From Amphimedon queenslandica (taxonomy: Eukaryota > Porifera > Demospongiae > Haplosclerida > Niphatidae), in assembly GCF_000090795.2 (NCBI RefSeq), contig NW_003546275.1:1-64000 (forward strand): a stretch of DNA of 64,000 nt. Direction: 5' to 3'. Position 1 is the first letter of the stretch; every line of letters starts with the position of its first letter. The translations under genes and the position numbers were made by a program. This document shows positions 10,701 to 22,263 of the stretch, piece by piece. A model generated the notes under the pieces. The model did not search any database. It worked only from the letters and a program-made list of their open reading frames with translations, and was not told the DNA's origin.

Positions 10701-13406
10701 TTCTCTCCTAAATGGCTGTACACCTGTCAGAGTAACTTCTAATTAAATAATATTCAACTGTAGGGTTTCACCAACTTTAAGAAGCACGTCGTTGGGTGAG
10801 TTTAGCGTGATTGGCTCAATCTGTTTGATGGTCTGTGTTGGGATACCATACATTGCTAGTATAGATTGTAATCTGGAGGAAGTACATAAAAACATACCAT
10901 AAAAAATTAATAATATAATTAAAAACACACATAAAATATATCATTAAAAAATATATTTAAAATAACTATTAAACCATCCTACATGCACGTACACTCTTCT
11001 CTCTCTCTCTCTCTCCCTCACCTGCTACTCTCACATATCAGAGCAACTTGAACTACAGTGTGTCTGTGAGTTGAAGGAGAATGAAAGTTAATCCTACGAT
11101 TGTGGAAAGTAACTTGATTATCATGTGAACCTGATGTGTGGAGACCGATGGGATCCAGCTCAGATAATGTTAGTAATTTATCTCCTAAAATATTAATAAT
11201 AATAATAATAATAACAATAATGATGATGATGATGATGATGATGATAATAATAATAATAATAATGATGATGATCATAATAATAACAAGGCTGCAAAAGTCA
11301 TGGCAGCCATTTTGAAATGGGGCGAATCCTACTTAGTAACGCTACCGCATTACTAATAATAGTAATGATAATGACAATGATTTTATATGCATTTTAGCTA
11401 TCATGTTACTAACTGAGTAGTCTTGCTATGAAATAGAGTGACTGTGACCAAAGGAATGGGTGTGGCTCATCTGGCGAGATCATTTGAGTATCAGGAGGAA
11501 AAGAGGATAAAGAAGGAGAGGTCAGCTTCTTTTTTATGACTTCCTTCGGATAACAATAAAACTTGGGGACTATAGGATAGCCTGGCACAAAAAGAAAGTA
11601 GATAATTATTATTAAAATATTATAAAGGAGTTACCAGACTCGTTGCGTGTCACAGTTAATGATAGTTTGTCCCAATATCTCTCTGCCTTCTCTGTCTCTC
11701 CTCTAAACATTGCTAAATATAAGATAAAGGATACAGAATGTCACAAGGTCCATGTGTGTGTGTGTGTGTGCTTACCACTGATGTAAGTATATAGATAAAA
11801 AAGAGGCCATTCACATTCAAATCCTTCATAAGACTACAAAATAAAATGACACATGTGATCTAGTCATTTTATATTCAATAATATATATCTTTCTTTATTC
11901 TTTAAAAATTATATTTAATTTCTACTCGTGAATCCTCTCACTTTGATATCAGAATGGTGCTCATCTTTAAAAAAAGGATGAACGTCTTTAGGAAACCTTT
12001 TAAAACCATATTTCCCTTCCAAGACACTCTCCACTCTAGTCTCGGTCCGTTCCCTCAGCTCGGGAGTATCTATACAAAATCCCGGGAAACCCGTTATAGT
12101 AAGAAGGGCAGAGTCAGTCTCTCGGCTTGAGGACTCCCGAGGAAGAAGGGTGGAGAGGATGACGTGGTTACGATACTGAGCATCAGGATCAACATGAATG
12201 ACAGCACTGGGGGAAGAGGCTCCTCCGCCAAACAAATTGAGACCATGTATAGCATTTAGGGCCGCCTTTGCCATCCCTATCGAGCTAAAGAAAGTTTAGG
12301 AAATGAATTATTATGAAAATAAAACGTTATGAATATTATTTAAAAGCTTACCTAGCATGAAGTTCAAGGTTGCTGCCACAGTCCTTTGTCTCTTTCTCCC
12401 ACATGCCAAAGTCAGGGGTCCTATAAGCTCTCTCAATGTAATAGACTAAGTTCTGAACAAAATCCACTTCATCTTTGCTTAGTATAACCTGAGGAGAGAA
12501 AGGAGAGAGAGAGAGGAGGGGGAGGAGGGAAAGGAGTTTGCATTAAAAGGAGGATTGATATCAGACCTCAACGCCAGAAGCAATCATTTGTGCCAATACT
12601 AGCAAGTACAGCGAAGTGCCATCTATCTAGAAGGAGACAGGAACAGCAAATATAAAGCACATTAGTATACATATACATGGTAATCACTCCCTCTTTACTT
12701 GTAAATGCCCCCAGCTATTATCATCCATGACTAGATTACCTAATAATAATACGAATAATACAAATAATACCACTGCTAGCTATTGTACCAGTCGTGCAGT
12801 CAAAACGAGAATGAAGAGCATTCTGCTTTGTTCTATCTTTCTTGAAACTCTCCAACTAAAAAAGTATCACATATAATTATAATTGTAGAATAAATTCATA
12901 GACAAAGAAGACAATACGTAATTTTTTTAAATTTATTTATCTTTACAACCAGTGGTGAGTACTTTATTAGCTTGTCTCATGTAACAGAATAGTATGCCTC
13001 TCATGCACTTGACGGCACTTTGCTGGAGTTCAAAAACCCGACCTTCATCATAACCAATGTGACTATTTTAAAATTAAATAAAATAATTATTAATAATTGA
13101 ATCAAGTAGAATCTAATTAATAAAAGTATTAGCTAAAGTGTCCACAAACATTACCTGTAGGCTCTGGACAGTGCCCAGAGTGCCATTGAGCAGTAGACAT
13201 TATCCTTCACGCGGGCATGACGACTAGATCCACGAGGAAACAGGCCCAGTGTGTGACTTTGGTACTTACAAAGTATATTTTGTACTAAAGAAGGAATAAA
13301 GAAAGATTAAATTATCGGCCTTTTCTTTACTTTCAAGGTAGTATTGATCTAATTTCTCGAATAATGGCTTCTCTTCTCTCTTTAAAGAATCACTTGATCT
13401 CGCCAT
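7748..13406 (-). CDS. PHKB: Phosphorylase b kinase regulatory subunit beta
   Basis: About 31 small exons from ATG 13404-13406 to TAG 7748-7750, roughly 1070 aa (human beta about 1090). Early exons give the glucoamylase-like (GH15-like) region ([51 protein letters not shown]). Exon 11942-12284 gives [21 protein letters not shown] and [11 protein letters not shown]. Later exons give [60 protein letters not shown] and [10 protein letters not shown]. The C-terminus, [12 protein letters not shown] then SSCSIS, matches the beta rather than the alpha paralogue. It ends in a CaaX box, as the farnesylated mammalian beta subunit does. The subunit restrains and scaffolds the kinase that activates glycogen phosphorylase. 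The last splice junction (about 7850-8045) is unresolved. The start is 67 bp from the divergent RELCH start. Confidence 0.93.
11195..11280. repeat. Compound trinucleotide microsatellite in a PHKB intron
   Basis: Runs of AAT and GAT trinucleotides lie directly upstream (on the minus strand) of the PHKB exon at 11022-11184. They form part of the AT-rich tract before its 3' splice site. This is simple sequence that creates a spurious poly-Ile reading frame. Confidence 0.9.
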
Positions 13407-13473
13407 GACAATGGGCGGTGCACATTAAAGAATTTTCTCCGCCCAGTGAGCCCCGCCTCTACTAATAAACAAG
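13407..13473. promoter_or_regulatory. 67-bp bidirectional promoter between PHKB and RELCH
   Basis: The two start codons are only 67 bp apart on opposite strands, so the core promoters overlap. The gap carries opposed GGGCGG and CCGCCC type GC boxes (around 13414-13419 and 13440-13445) and a CCCCGCC motif near 13451. No TATA box is seen. A shared promoter is inferred. Confidence 0.6.
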
Positions 13474-16400
13474 ATGGCGGCAGGCAGCAACAAAAATCCT
13501 TTTGACGAAGACGAGGGAGAAGAAGACCTTCCCGAGTCTCCTCCTATTCCTCTGCACTCCACACTCAAAGGAGAAGTAGATCTGCCAGGAGAGATGGAGG
13601 AAAAGACAAAGAAGTTTGAGGATATTGCCGGCTGGCTGCTCTCCGAGGGGCTGATCCTCACATGCCTTGAGCTCCACACCGAGCTACTAGAGAGTGGGAG
13701 ACAGATACAGGAGCTCAAAGACTACTTTTCCAATCCGGGGAACTTTGAGACTGCAATACCACAGCCTCTTAAATCCGATTTGTGTACGTCCTTTCATTAT
13801 AAGTGGGTGGGGCATTGCCATAGTTTTATCAAAAATGCTTCAAATTTTAAAAATAGACTATAATAGTAGTGTGTAGTACGTTACTCCAATTTATTTTGTA
13901 GTACGTACTCCAAGTATGTCTACATTCGATTCACTGGAGCTAGGACGTGTCTCTGATGACGGCAGAGATAATGACGAGAGAGTGGCAGGTACCTCTATCC
14001 CTCCCCCCTCCTCTCTCTCCCCCCCTCTCTCTCTCATGTTTCTCTTGTTTCTTGCAGTGCTAGAGTTTGAGTTGCGTAAAGCTTACGAGACAATTAAATC
14101 ATTGAGAGGTAGTCTAACAAAAGCATCCGACATCACCACAAGACAAGAAGTGGGAGAGGAAACGGTGAAATTTGCTGAATCAACAGTATGTATATTATTG
14201 TTATTATTATTGTTGTTGTTGTTGTTGTTTTTGTTGTTGTTAGGAGCCGATAAAGCCTCACGAGAAAAGAGCCCTCAATTTTCTCGTTCACGAATATTTG
14301 AACGAAACGTCAAACAAACTGACAGCCATCACACTTTCAGAAGAGAACAGTGATCAGGTGGGTCTGGCTTGTTAGTGTCACGTGACTGTCACACGACTCA
14401 CGTGTCCTTTAGAATTTTGAAGACTGGGATGATGTAGGTCTGAACATCCCAAAGCCTCCGTCTCTCTTGAAGCAATTCCGCCATTATGATAGCATCTCTC
14501 TGGTAGGACAGGAGCAAGTGAACAAAATAACACTATTGGTAATGGAGACTCTATATTTTTAATAATCATTTGGTGTTTTTATTTTAGGAAAAAGAGATAC
14601 AATCACTGAATAGCCAGTCCCTTGCATTGAGAAGAGAAAATGAATCCTTGAACTTGAAAATAAAGAAGCTAAAGTATGAGATTCTGTTTTGTATACATTT
14701 ATTAATTCTTACTAATAAATGCTCCCTTCATCCATTTATTTAGTGTGTTCCAGTCTTTTGATGAAGTCAGACAGGCTCCTCCTCCATCCCGTAAAGCTTA
14801 TACTCCTGATCTCACTCGCAGCTCTCATCATCGTAACGCCTCCGACACGCCCGTAGTCTCCTCTTTGACCTTTGATATGTCGCCTTGTAGGTCCCCGTCC
14901 GACCTAACAGAGATTCAAAATGACTCTGTTGTGGGTGTGGCAAGCTCTGAAACCACGCCCCTAGCAGAGAAGCGTGATGACACTGGTACAGATGACGTTG
15001 ATGTAAAGACTGATCATGTTACTACCAACGGTGAAGGGTTGGGCGGAGCTAAAGAGAGAGCCACACCCTCCGAAGAGACTCTAACTAGCAATACATCAAC
15101 CAATGAAATGACGAGCAATAAAGTGACAGCTCCTCCCCTTGCCACACCCCCTGCTTCTAATGTAGTCGATAGTATTAAGAAGCATCACATGTCTTTGTTA
15201 TTTCGGCAAGAGTTACTTGACACGATGTCTCAGCTGAGCGGAGTGGAATCAGAGATAATGTCTGAGATATCAAATCTTGCTGATCCCGACTTAAATGTCA
15301 TTGATCTGTTCAGCAGGAGATTACCCGATGCTGTTGAAAACACAATACTGCCTAAAAGAGAGGTGATTCTCATCCTTTCCTATTTAAATTAATTATGCCC
15401 CCCCCTCTCTCTTTATTTCTCTCTCTAAAGGGTCTCATTCCGATGTTACTTTGTGTCATCAATCATCAAACCAATGCCCGTGAGAGAGACAAGCTATTGA
15501 ATATGCTATTTAATTTGATAAAGCGACCCACCAAAGAGCAACGGTGAGACACTCAATAATGCAAATCTGTATGTACACTTACATGTCCTAATAGCTCTTA
15601 GTATTAGCTCTTCCCTTCTCTTCTCTTCTCTTAGTCAAATGATAATCACAGGTTGTGTGGCGTTTGCTCGCTTGAACGGCTCATCTAAAGTAGAGGCCGA
15701 GCTCTTCCCTCAGATATGGGAGCAGATTAATCACAAGTATTACGAGAGGAGACTCCTCGTTGCTGAGTCCTGCGGGGTTCTCTCTCCTCATATTTCTGTC
15801 AGTAAACAGTTTTAAAGAAGTCATTTTATTGTATGATCTAATACATTGTAGTCAGAGCTACGTAGCTCTTTGGTTCTTTCGATAATCCAGCAGATGCTGG
15901 CTGATGATAAAGCAGAGAGTGTTCGTGAGGCACTGGTCAAGTCATTGGCTGTATTGGTAGCATTTATTGATGATGAAGATAAATTTAAAACAGTTAGTGG
16001 TACCATGCAGTAGTTATCTTAGTGTGATAGCATCCATCCATCCATCCATTCTCTCTCTCTCTCTCTCCCTCTTCCCCCTCTCTCTCTCCCCCTCTCTCTC
16101 TCCTAGTGTTGGGAGTTGTGCTTGCGTTCATTGAATGATTCAAGTCAAATAGTGACTACAGCATCTCTCACTGTCCTCCTCCCAGCCCTGGCTGCGTGGT
16201 CCTATGAACTGGATAAACTAGAGTCTGACATAGTCTCTTATTTCTTGTCACAATTATATACATGCATCAAGGTGAGGTTATTATTATTATTATTATTAAT
16301 TATTACTATATTGTTTTTATTTTCTTGTTTTTATTATTTTTAGCAAGTATCAAGGTCAGAGGGTGAGAGTGGAGCTACTGAGAGATGCCAGCAATACCTT

Positions 16401-19400
16401 GTTACACTAACTCATCTAGTACCATGGCACTATACATCTGTTCTATCATCAGGTAAATACCATCCACATGTACATCTAATGTATCCACATGTACACACAT
16501 TACATTACATGTACATGTACATGTATGAATGAGTGTATTATTATATCATTAGGTCCTTATGTTCAAGGGATCGATGGTGCTTCTTTGGAGCCCAAAGAAA
16601 GTAAACACTTTCATTCTTTTCTCAATTTTATACTTTCTTTTTTGTTTTAATTTCTTCATTTTTTAGCTCAGTTTCCTCATCCTTTCTCTAGACTGCTTGA
16701 CATTAATGTTATCATTGGTAGTGAATCTCGCCTCCGTTTGCTGGTAGCTGGCTTGGAGAGAGAAATAAACAAGAAAGAAGACTCGTGGTCGTCCTGGAAG
16801 AAACTGGACTGGTTTCAGGAGGAATGGTTAGAAATGTAGAATTATACTTTTATTGTGAGTGGTGGTCTTTTTTCTTTATAGTTTAAGATACCTAGTAAAG
16901 TCAGCAGGTTTGTTTATTTTTTATTTTGTTTGTTTGTTGTTAGCTTTTTTGTTATTCTTTATGTGTTGTTCCTTTTTCTTTAGAGACACTTGGTTTCTCT
17001 CAGCCCGAGCTCCTCCATTCTCTCTCTGTATTACTCTCTGCCTATTGTGCTTACTTCGGACATGCTTTCACTCATAAGATGGTACTTGTGTACAATGCAA
17101 TCATTTTAAAGCAACTTTTAAAATTCATAAAAAATCTTATTGTAATTGGAATCAGCTCAAACATTCTATGCAACATAAGAACATGTATATGCATCAGAAA
17201 ATATTATAAAAATGAGGATTTTTCTACTTTTCATTTTTGGTAAAGTTTGGCAAAATTCCCTGTACTATAGTACAGGGACTTTGGCTCGATTTTTGAGCAA
17301 CTTAAAAAATTCGTAAAAAATTCAAATTTTGATCGGAATGAGCTCATACTTTCTGCACAACATAAGAACATGTATGTGTATTTTTTTTTAATATAAAAAT
17401 GGAAAATTCTGTATTTTTTATTTTTGACGAAATTTGGCTAAAATCCCTGTACTATATATAGTACAGGGTCTTTGGTTCGATTTTTGAGCAACTTAAAAAA
17501 TTTTTTTCAGCTCAAACTTAAGATAGGAATATTATGTTATATTATCAATGTTAACATTTTTGTTATAATATTATTACTGTCCCTCTCTCTTTCTCTCAGA
17601 TTAAACCTTTCTTCCAATCTGTCATGAACTCCAGTCAATCTTGTAAGTACATTAACGAATATAAATCTCATTCGTAAGACCCTACCTCTCATCCACACGC
17701 AGCTAAAGACCAGTCCTCACTCGTCTCGTCAGTCCTACTACCTTTTTATATCTCCGGTGTACTCACTGTGTTCCCTGAGGTACATCAAACAAACATTTAA
17801 CAATACAAGAAATAACGATACAAGAAAATAATGATGTTATTTCTTGTAGTAAAGAGAGGATTCCCAATGGGTAGGAGTGTGTAGGAGTTGTGGATTGGTT
17901 TGGTGTTGGTTCCTATTGCATCAGGAATGAGTAGTACTAGCATTTTTATGGCAAAAGTGGCCACTATGTTATTTGGCTATCAGATTGATAATACGAATAC
18001 ACTTACACATCAATTTACTGTTATCCCATCCTACACTTATCGTGGTGTGAATAAAAGCCTGTACTAAAATTGAATAAAGTATAGTAGTTCCCACAAAAAT
18101 GGGCTCAGTATTTCTTCTACCGTATTGGGACGATTCACACTACTACGTCATTACACCCCCTCCCTTGTTTAGTCTCTCCTCCACACTCCTTCCACAGACA
18201 CACAGAATAGATAGGGCTTCATGTACATGTACATATCATCAAGGGCTGTATAACAAGCTTATTGTATTTTAATTCTCCTAAAAATTAACTTAATATTATT
18301 AATGTTTTTTTTGGTTAACTATTTTTTAAATGATAGGACGAGAGAGAGTTGTCGTCATATTTGCAAGATGTCATAGTGAACGTGTCTCTCTCCTACTCCT
18401 CCATTGAGAGTGTCCGGCTCTCAGTACTAGAGCTTAAGAGGGAGAGAAAACTCCACCCATTAATACTCCGCCTTCTCAGCTCACTCTCCAAACACTCGTC
18501 CATGCAAGTCCGTCGATATACGGCCATCTTGTTAGGGGTGAGTGAGTGTGGTTTACTGGGTGGGGCTATTAACAATGGGCATTAATTAGGAAATGATATC
18601 CGGCGTTGACGAGAAGCAAATCAGTTTGCACGTTTTGACGACTTTGTTGAGACTCTCAACTGATAGAGAAACGTAAAAGAGAGAGAGAGAGGGAGGGAAG
18701 GGAGAGAGAGATAACGATAACCTGTTGCTCTTTAGGAATGTGAAGACAGAGACTATTGATAGTTTAGGGACAATAATGGAAACCTTGTCAAAGAGAGACG
18801 TGAGTCACCTGTTGTTTTATTTCTATTTATCTTCCTCCTTTTCTCTCTCTCTCTCTCTCTAGGTACTTAATCAAGTCCATCGTCAGTTTGAGCAGTTTGT
18901 CAATGACAAGGAGACCATTAGTGACTTCCTCATGTACACTACAATCCTTAAGACTCTAGCTAGGATCTCACCTAATGCCGACCCTGTCTTCAGAGATGAG
19001 TGTAAGCTATGGTGTTATAATATCCTATGTACATTTTACATGTATTTTTTCTCATTTTTATTTTCTATTTTTATAGTTATTATACCGTTCTTTATGGAAG
19101 CAGCTGCTACTAATAATTCTGCTCCTAATGCCACTCAGCGCCGCGACATTGCCGCTATACTCCTTGGGGCCTACAAGAGTCTCTCGGGATGCTGTATCCT
19201 ATAAACAATAATAAAGTTCCCATAAATACCTCATGTATTAAGTAGTATTATTAATCATACTTACTAATTGACACGCCCCATTTTCAGTTCTGATATGTGG
19301 CATGCATATATTATAGTGATTAGTGAGTGTGTTATTTGTTTTCTTGACTTGAAGTTACTTAGTTGTATCCATTGAGCTATTGTCCACTTACTTCCTACCG

Positions 19401-19785
19401 GGACTAAAATCACTATTGATAGATATCCAGGTCGTTGATCAAGGAAATATTGTTAGTTAAAATAATCATGATGATGATGATGATGATGATTATGATGCTT
19501 GCTTTTACTTAATATTATTTTTGTTAGCCTACAGTTGAAAACTTGATTGAGGATGTTCAAGGAAGAATAGTCACTCATCAGAAAAACTTGAGGTAACTTC
19601 ATAAGACAAAGATCATTCTGCTTAATGCACTGCACCCTCCTCTCTCTCTCTTTCTTGTTTCTCTCCATTCACACAGTGAGGCAACTGGAGGGTCCACGCA
19701 ATCAGGTAACAAGTTTCTTGGGAAAATTAAAGATATTGAATTTACTCCGCCAAAAATGAGCTTCTCGTTCAAAAAGAAGAACTAG
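13474..19785 (+). CDS. RELCH: RELCH: LisH, coiled-coil and HEAT-repeat protein
   Basis: Homologue of RELCH/KIAA1468, a RAB11-binding protein that in mammals tethers recycling endosomes to the trans-Golgi for cholesterol transfer. Exons start 13474-13783, 13902-13988, 14058-14185, 14244-14357, 14413-14502, 14588-14673 and 14744-15362, then about a dozen HEAT exons to TAG 19783-19785. Exon 1 has an acidic N-terminus and a LisH-like helix pair (WLLSEGLILTCLELHTELLE). Exons 4-5 hold the second LisH-type region (EKRALNFLVHEYLNET) and WDDVGLNIPKPP. Exon 6 is coiled coil. A low-complexity linker follows in exon 7. Then come strongly conserved HEAT sequences: GLIPMLLC, NLIKRPTKEQR, CVAFARLNGSSKVEAELFPQ, WEQINHKYYERRLLVAESCG, IIGSESRLR, ARISPNADPVFRDE and YFLPGLKSLL. 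One intron contains the palindromic repeat array. Confidence 0.92.
17090..17515 (-). repeat. Palindrome-cored repeat array in a RELCH intron (array b)
   Basis: About two and a half units of the same ~180-bp family as 331-1040, but in opposite orientation, so antisense to RELCH. The perfect 20-bp palindrome CCCTGTACTATAGTACAGGG is at 17258-17277 and a variant lies near 17446-17468. The segments TTTTTGAGCAACTTAAAAAATTC and TTTTGATCGGAATGAGCTC match array a when reverse-complemented. The surrounding intron also has CT-rich and AT-rich sequence. Confidence 0.9.
17820..18320. other. Intron of RELCH with possible decayed mobile DNA
   Basis: About 500 bp without coding sequence between two HEAT exons. 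GGAGTGTGTAGGAGTTGTGG near 17870-17890 and TCCACACTCCTTCCACA near 18180-18197 are loosely inverted, and the segment between is less AT-rich than nearby introns. This could be an old non-autonomous transposon, but no clean terminal repeats or target duplication were found. Confidence 0.25.
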
Positions 19786-19897
19786 AAATGATGGTTAATG
19801 AATTTTAATTCATATTTAACTTTTAATTATTATGGCTGCAAATTTAGTTTATTTTTTACGCAACACTGACATGATTTATGATTAATAAAATAATTAA

Positions 19898-20679
19898 TTA
19901 TACGTCTTTATGTGCTTTGATATATTTCATGATGGAGTTGTCAAGTACATGGATCTGTCCCTTCCATTTAAAAGAGTGTGGTTGGTCGGTCTCTGAAGAT
20001 CCTTCTCTATACCCAAAGAATGGACTAATCTCCAAAGCAAGACTGGACTTTATCAGTCCAGCCCCTCCTACAGGACCTGGGTGATAGACACGCCCACTTT
20101 CTGGAAACATGACAAGTTTTTCAGGTTGAAAAGGAACGACAAGTGATGTCACACCTCCGTATGATAGTAGCTCTTCTGTGGGCGTGGTCAACTGGGAGTG
20201 GCCTTGTATGTTCTCAATGACTTGCCTGTCTGGTTTTAATAGCTGGTTAAACACGATTGGTAGGTCGTCGCATCGAATGTAATTCATTTCCCGTCCACAA
20301 GGCGAGACGTAGGGGAAGTCGTCATGGTAGCGACCTGTCTCGTTTACTTTTAATCTCTTGAAGAAGAAATCAAGAAACTTCTTGTCTATCAAAAATAATT
20401 TTTTTTAATGTTTAATGTAATAACTACGATTTACCTTTAAAGCACGTTATAAAGTTTTTTACTTTTGTGTCATCCAAGAACAACTATAAAATGAATATTA
20501 TAATAAAAATTGATGATAAAAAACATTTTTAATTTCAGGATCTAAAGTGTCTGGATTACTGTTGCTACCTGTCCCTGGTGGTCTATGTAGTAAAAGTATT
20601 CTCTTGTTTTGGGTCCAGGAGACTGTCCTTGTACATACTTAACAAAACTTCTTGTGAAAATGGATGATAATCTTTTCAT
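19898..20679 (-). CDS. UPF0598 family protein (C8orf82 homologue)
   Basis: Three exons, 20569-20679, 20435-20483 and 19898-20385, in consistent phase, give 215 aa, matching the human C8orf82 length. The N-terminus is basic and hydroxylated (MKRLSSIFTRSFVKY), resembling a mitochondrial targeting peptide. Family hallmarks follow: YVQGQSPGPKTREYFYYIDH, LFLDDTKVKNFITCFK, PYVSPCGREMNYIRCDDLP, GRVYHPGPVGGAGLIKSSLA and LEISPFFGYREG. The molecular function of UPF0598 is not established. The start is 183 bp from the divergent PDP start, and the stop is 112 bp from the convergent RELCH stop. Confidence 0.93.
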
Positions 20680-20862
20680 TTTGACATTTTCCACCTAAGT
20701 TCGTTTAATTAGAAGCTCAACCAAACCACGTGCCAACACGTGGGTAGAGAGTACGGAGTGAGTAAACGGAGTTTGAGGTGTGTGTGATGAGTATGTTTTG
20801 TCCTTTTCATTTTTGTACCTAAAATCATGTTTTACCTCTGTCTTTGTCTTTTTATAGTGAGC
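20680..20862. promoter_or_regulatory. Bidirectional promoter UPF0598/PDP with paired E-boxes
   Basis: The 183-bp divergent spacer contains two CACGTG E-boxes only 10 bp apart (20727-20732 and 20737-20742). On the PDP side TCTTTTTATAG ending at 20856 looks like a 3' splice site, so PDP probably has a short 5' non-coding exon or is trans-spliced. E-box use by a bHLH factor is inferred. Confidence 0.55.
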
Positions 20863-22167
20863 ATGGCAGCTTACAGACTAACCAGAAGACGTATATTCTG
20901 TCTAGCAGGGGTTTGCTCTGGCCTAGCCACATCAGGTTGTCTGCTCCTCCTGGTGAAGGAGGAGTCAGTCAGCTGTAGAGGGCCAGGACAGTGCAGACAC
21001 CTTGCTAGCCTCTCTTATCAGACTCTTAGGAAGAATGAGTTTAGTTTTAAAGTCAATCATCCTCATATTCGCTCTGTTGATATTAATTATCTTCCCTCTA
21101 ATTCACCTAATGAGGACAGGTACTCTTTTGGAGGTTTGCCGGAATCTTCTGCTGGTCTTTTTGCTGTCATTGATGGTCACCGAAGTTTTCATTGTGCAGA
21201 ATTTTTACGTCAAAACCTCCTCAAGCATGTTACCCAGACTCTACGAGAAGGAGGTGTGGTTAGTGGCTCGCTGAACATTCATCGTGACGGCGATACCTTG
21301 TTAGATGCTGGAGGCACCGAATCACTTCAACTACCTGATAACTCTGATAAAGTACCTTCTCTCCTTCGTAAGAGTTTTTTGGACTTGGATAAGAATATCA
21401 GCGATGGCGGATTAGAAGCCGTCGAATTGGTAAAGAAAGGTCACTCCATCAGAAGTAACGAGGGGATCTTTGCGAAATTAGCCCAAGCACTCAGTGGGGC
21501 CTGTGCGCTCTTTGCCATGATAAACCCACAGACGATATATGTTGCTAGTACTGGAGACTGTCGTGCAGTGTTGGGCAAGAAGGCCGGGAGTGGATGGGAG
21601 CCAGTAGCTTTGAGTAAGGATCAGAATGTTCATAACGAAGAAGAAGTGAATCGTGTGAAATCAGCACACCCTGGTGAAGAAGACACGGTCATTAGAGAAT
21701 CAAGACTACTAGGTGGGTTGATGCCTTTTCGTGCATTTGGTGATACTGAGTACAAGTGGCCCGAAGAGAGTCTGTCGCATGTTCATTTTGTACTAGGAGA
21801 CTACAAGACTCCGCCTTACCTAACGGCCGAGCCAGTTGTAACCAGCTATCCGTCTACTGGGGGACAGTTTTTGATATTAGGAACTGATGGACTGTGGGAG
21901 AGAATGAAGGAGCAAGATATAATCGATGTGGTTGGTAGACATTATGATAAGGAAGGCAATAAAGACAAGACTTCTTCAAAGACGTTTGGATTATGGAGCA
22001 GTAAAGAGAAGACATGTTGTGAAGAGTCTGTTAATTCAGCAACCGAGTTGCTATGGGAGTCACTGGGTGGCTCTGATAGGTCAGTCAAGCAGTTATTAGA
22101 GATACCAGCTGGAATGAGTAGAATGTACCGCGATGACATAACCATTATTGTAATTCATTTTAAATGA
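20863..22167 (+). CDS. Pyruvate dehydrogenase phosphatase-like PP2C phosphatase
   Basis: Intron-free coding sequence of about 434 aa starting at MAAYRLTRRRIFCLAG. I prefer this to the in-frame ATG at 20827 because an apparent 3' splice site lies between them. The basic N-terminus fits a mitochondrial presequence. PP2C motifs in order: SNSPNEDRYSFGG (metal and phosphate-binding Glu-Asp-Arg), AVIDGHRSFHCAEF (metal Asp-Gly), STGDCRAVLG, GGLMPFRAFGDTEYKWP, LILGTDGLWERM (metal Asp) and MYRDDITIIVI (metal Asp). The match to the PDP1/PDP2 catalytic subunit, which reactivates the pyruvate dehydrogenase complex in the matrix, is strong, notably the C-terminal MYRDDIT. The DGH motif is followed by Arg-Ser instead of the usual small residues. 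The stop is 96 bp from the convergent TEFM stop. Confidence 0.9.
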   Translation: MAAYRLTRRRIFCLAGVCSGLATSGCLLLLVKEESVSCRGPGQCRHLASLSYQTLRKNEFSFKVNHPHIRSVDINYLPSNSPNEDRYSFGGLPESSAGLFAVIDGHRSFHCAEFLRQNLLKHVTQTLREGGVVSGSLNIHRDGDTLLDAGGTESLQLPDNSDKVPSLLRKSFLDLDKNISDGGLEAVELVKKGHSIRSNEGIFAKLAQALSGACALFAMINPQTIYVASTGDCRAVLGKKAGSGWEPVALSKDQNVHNEEEVNRVKSAHPGEEDTVIRESRLLGGLMPFRAFGDTEYKWPEESLSHVHFVLGDYKTPPYLTAEPVVTSYPSTGGQFLILGTDGLWERMKEQDIIDVVGRHYDKEGNKDKTSSKTFGLWSSKEKTCCEESVNSATELLWESLGGSDRSVKQLLEIPAGMSRMYRDDITIIVIHFK

Positions 22168-22263
22168 CTTTATTAGCTTCATATAGTCATTCTTGTTATA
22201 TTATTTACTCTTGTTATTATGAATAAAAAATTTAGGCTAAAAAAACAAAAAATTTTTTTTGTA

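Noticed and set aside
11018-11275. Reading frame starting with poly-isoleucine
   Set aside because: The N-terminal part is a trinucleotide microsatellite in an intron. Only the downstream part from 11184 is a genuine PHKB exon.
16859-17077. Hydrophobic small protein in RELCH
   Set aside because: It is an out-of-frame reading across two RELCH exons and a T-rich intron.
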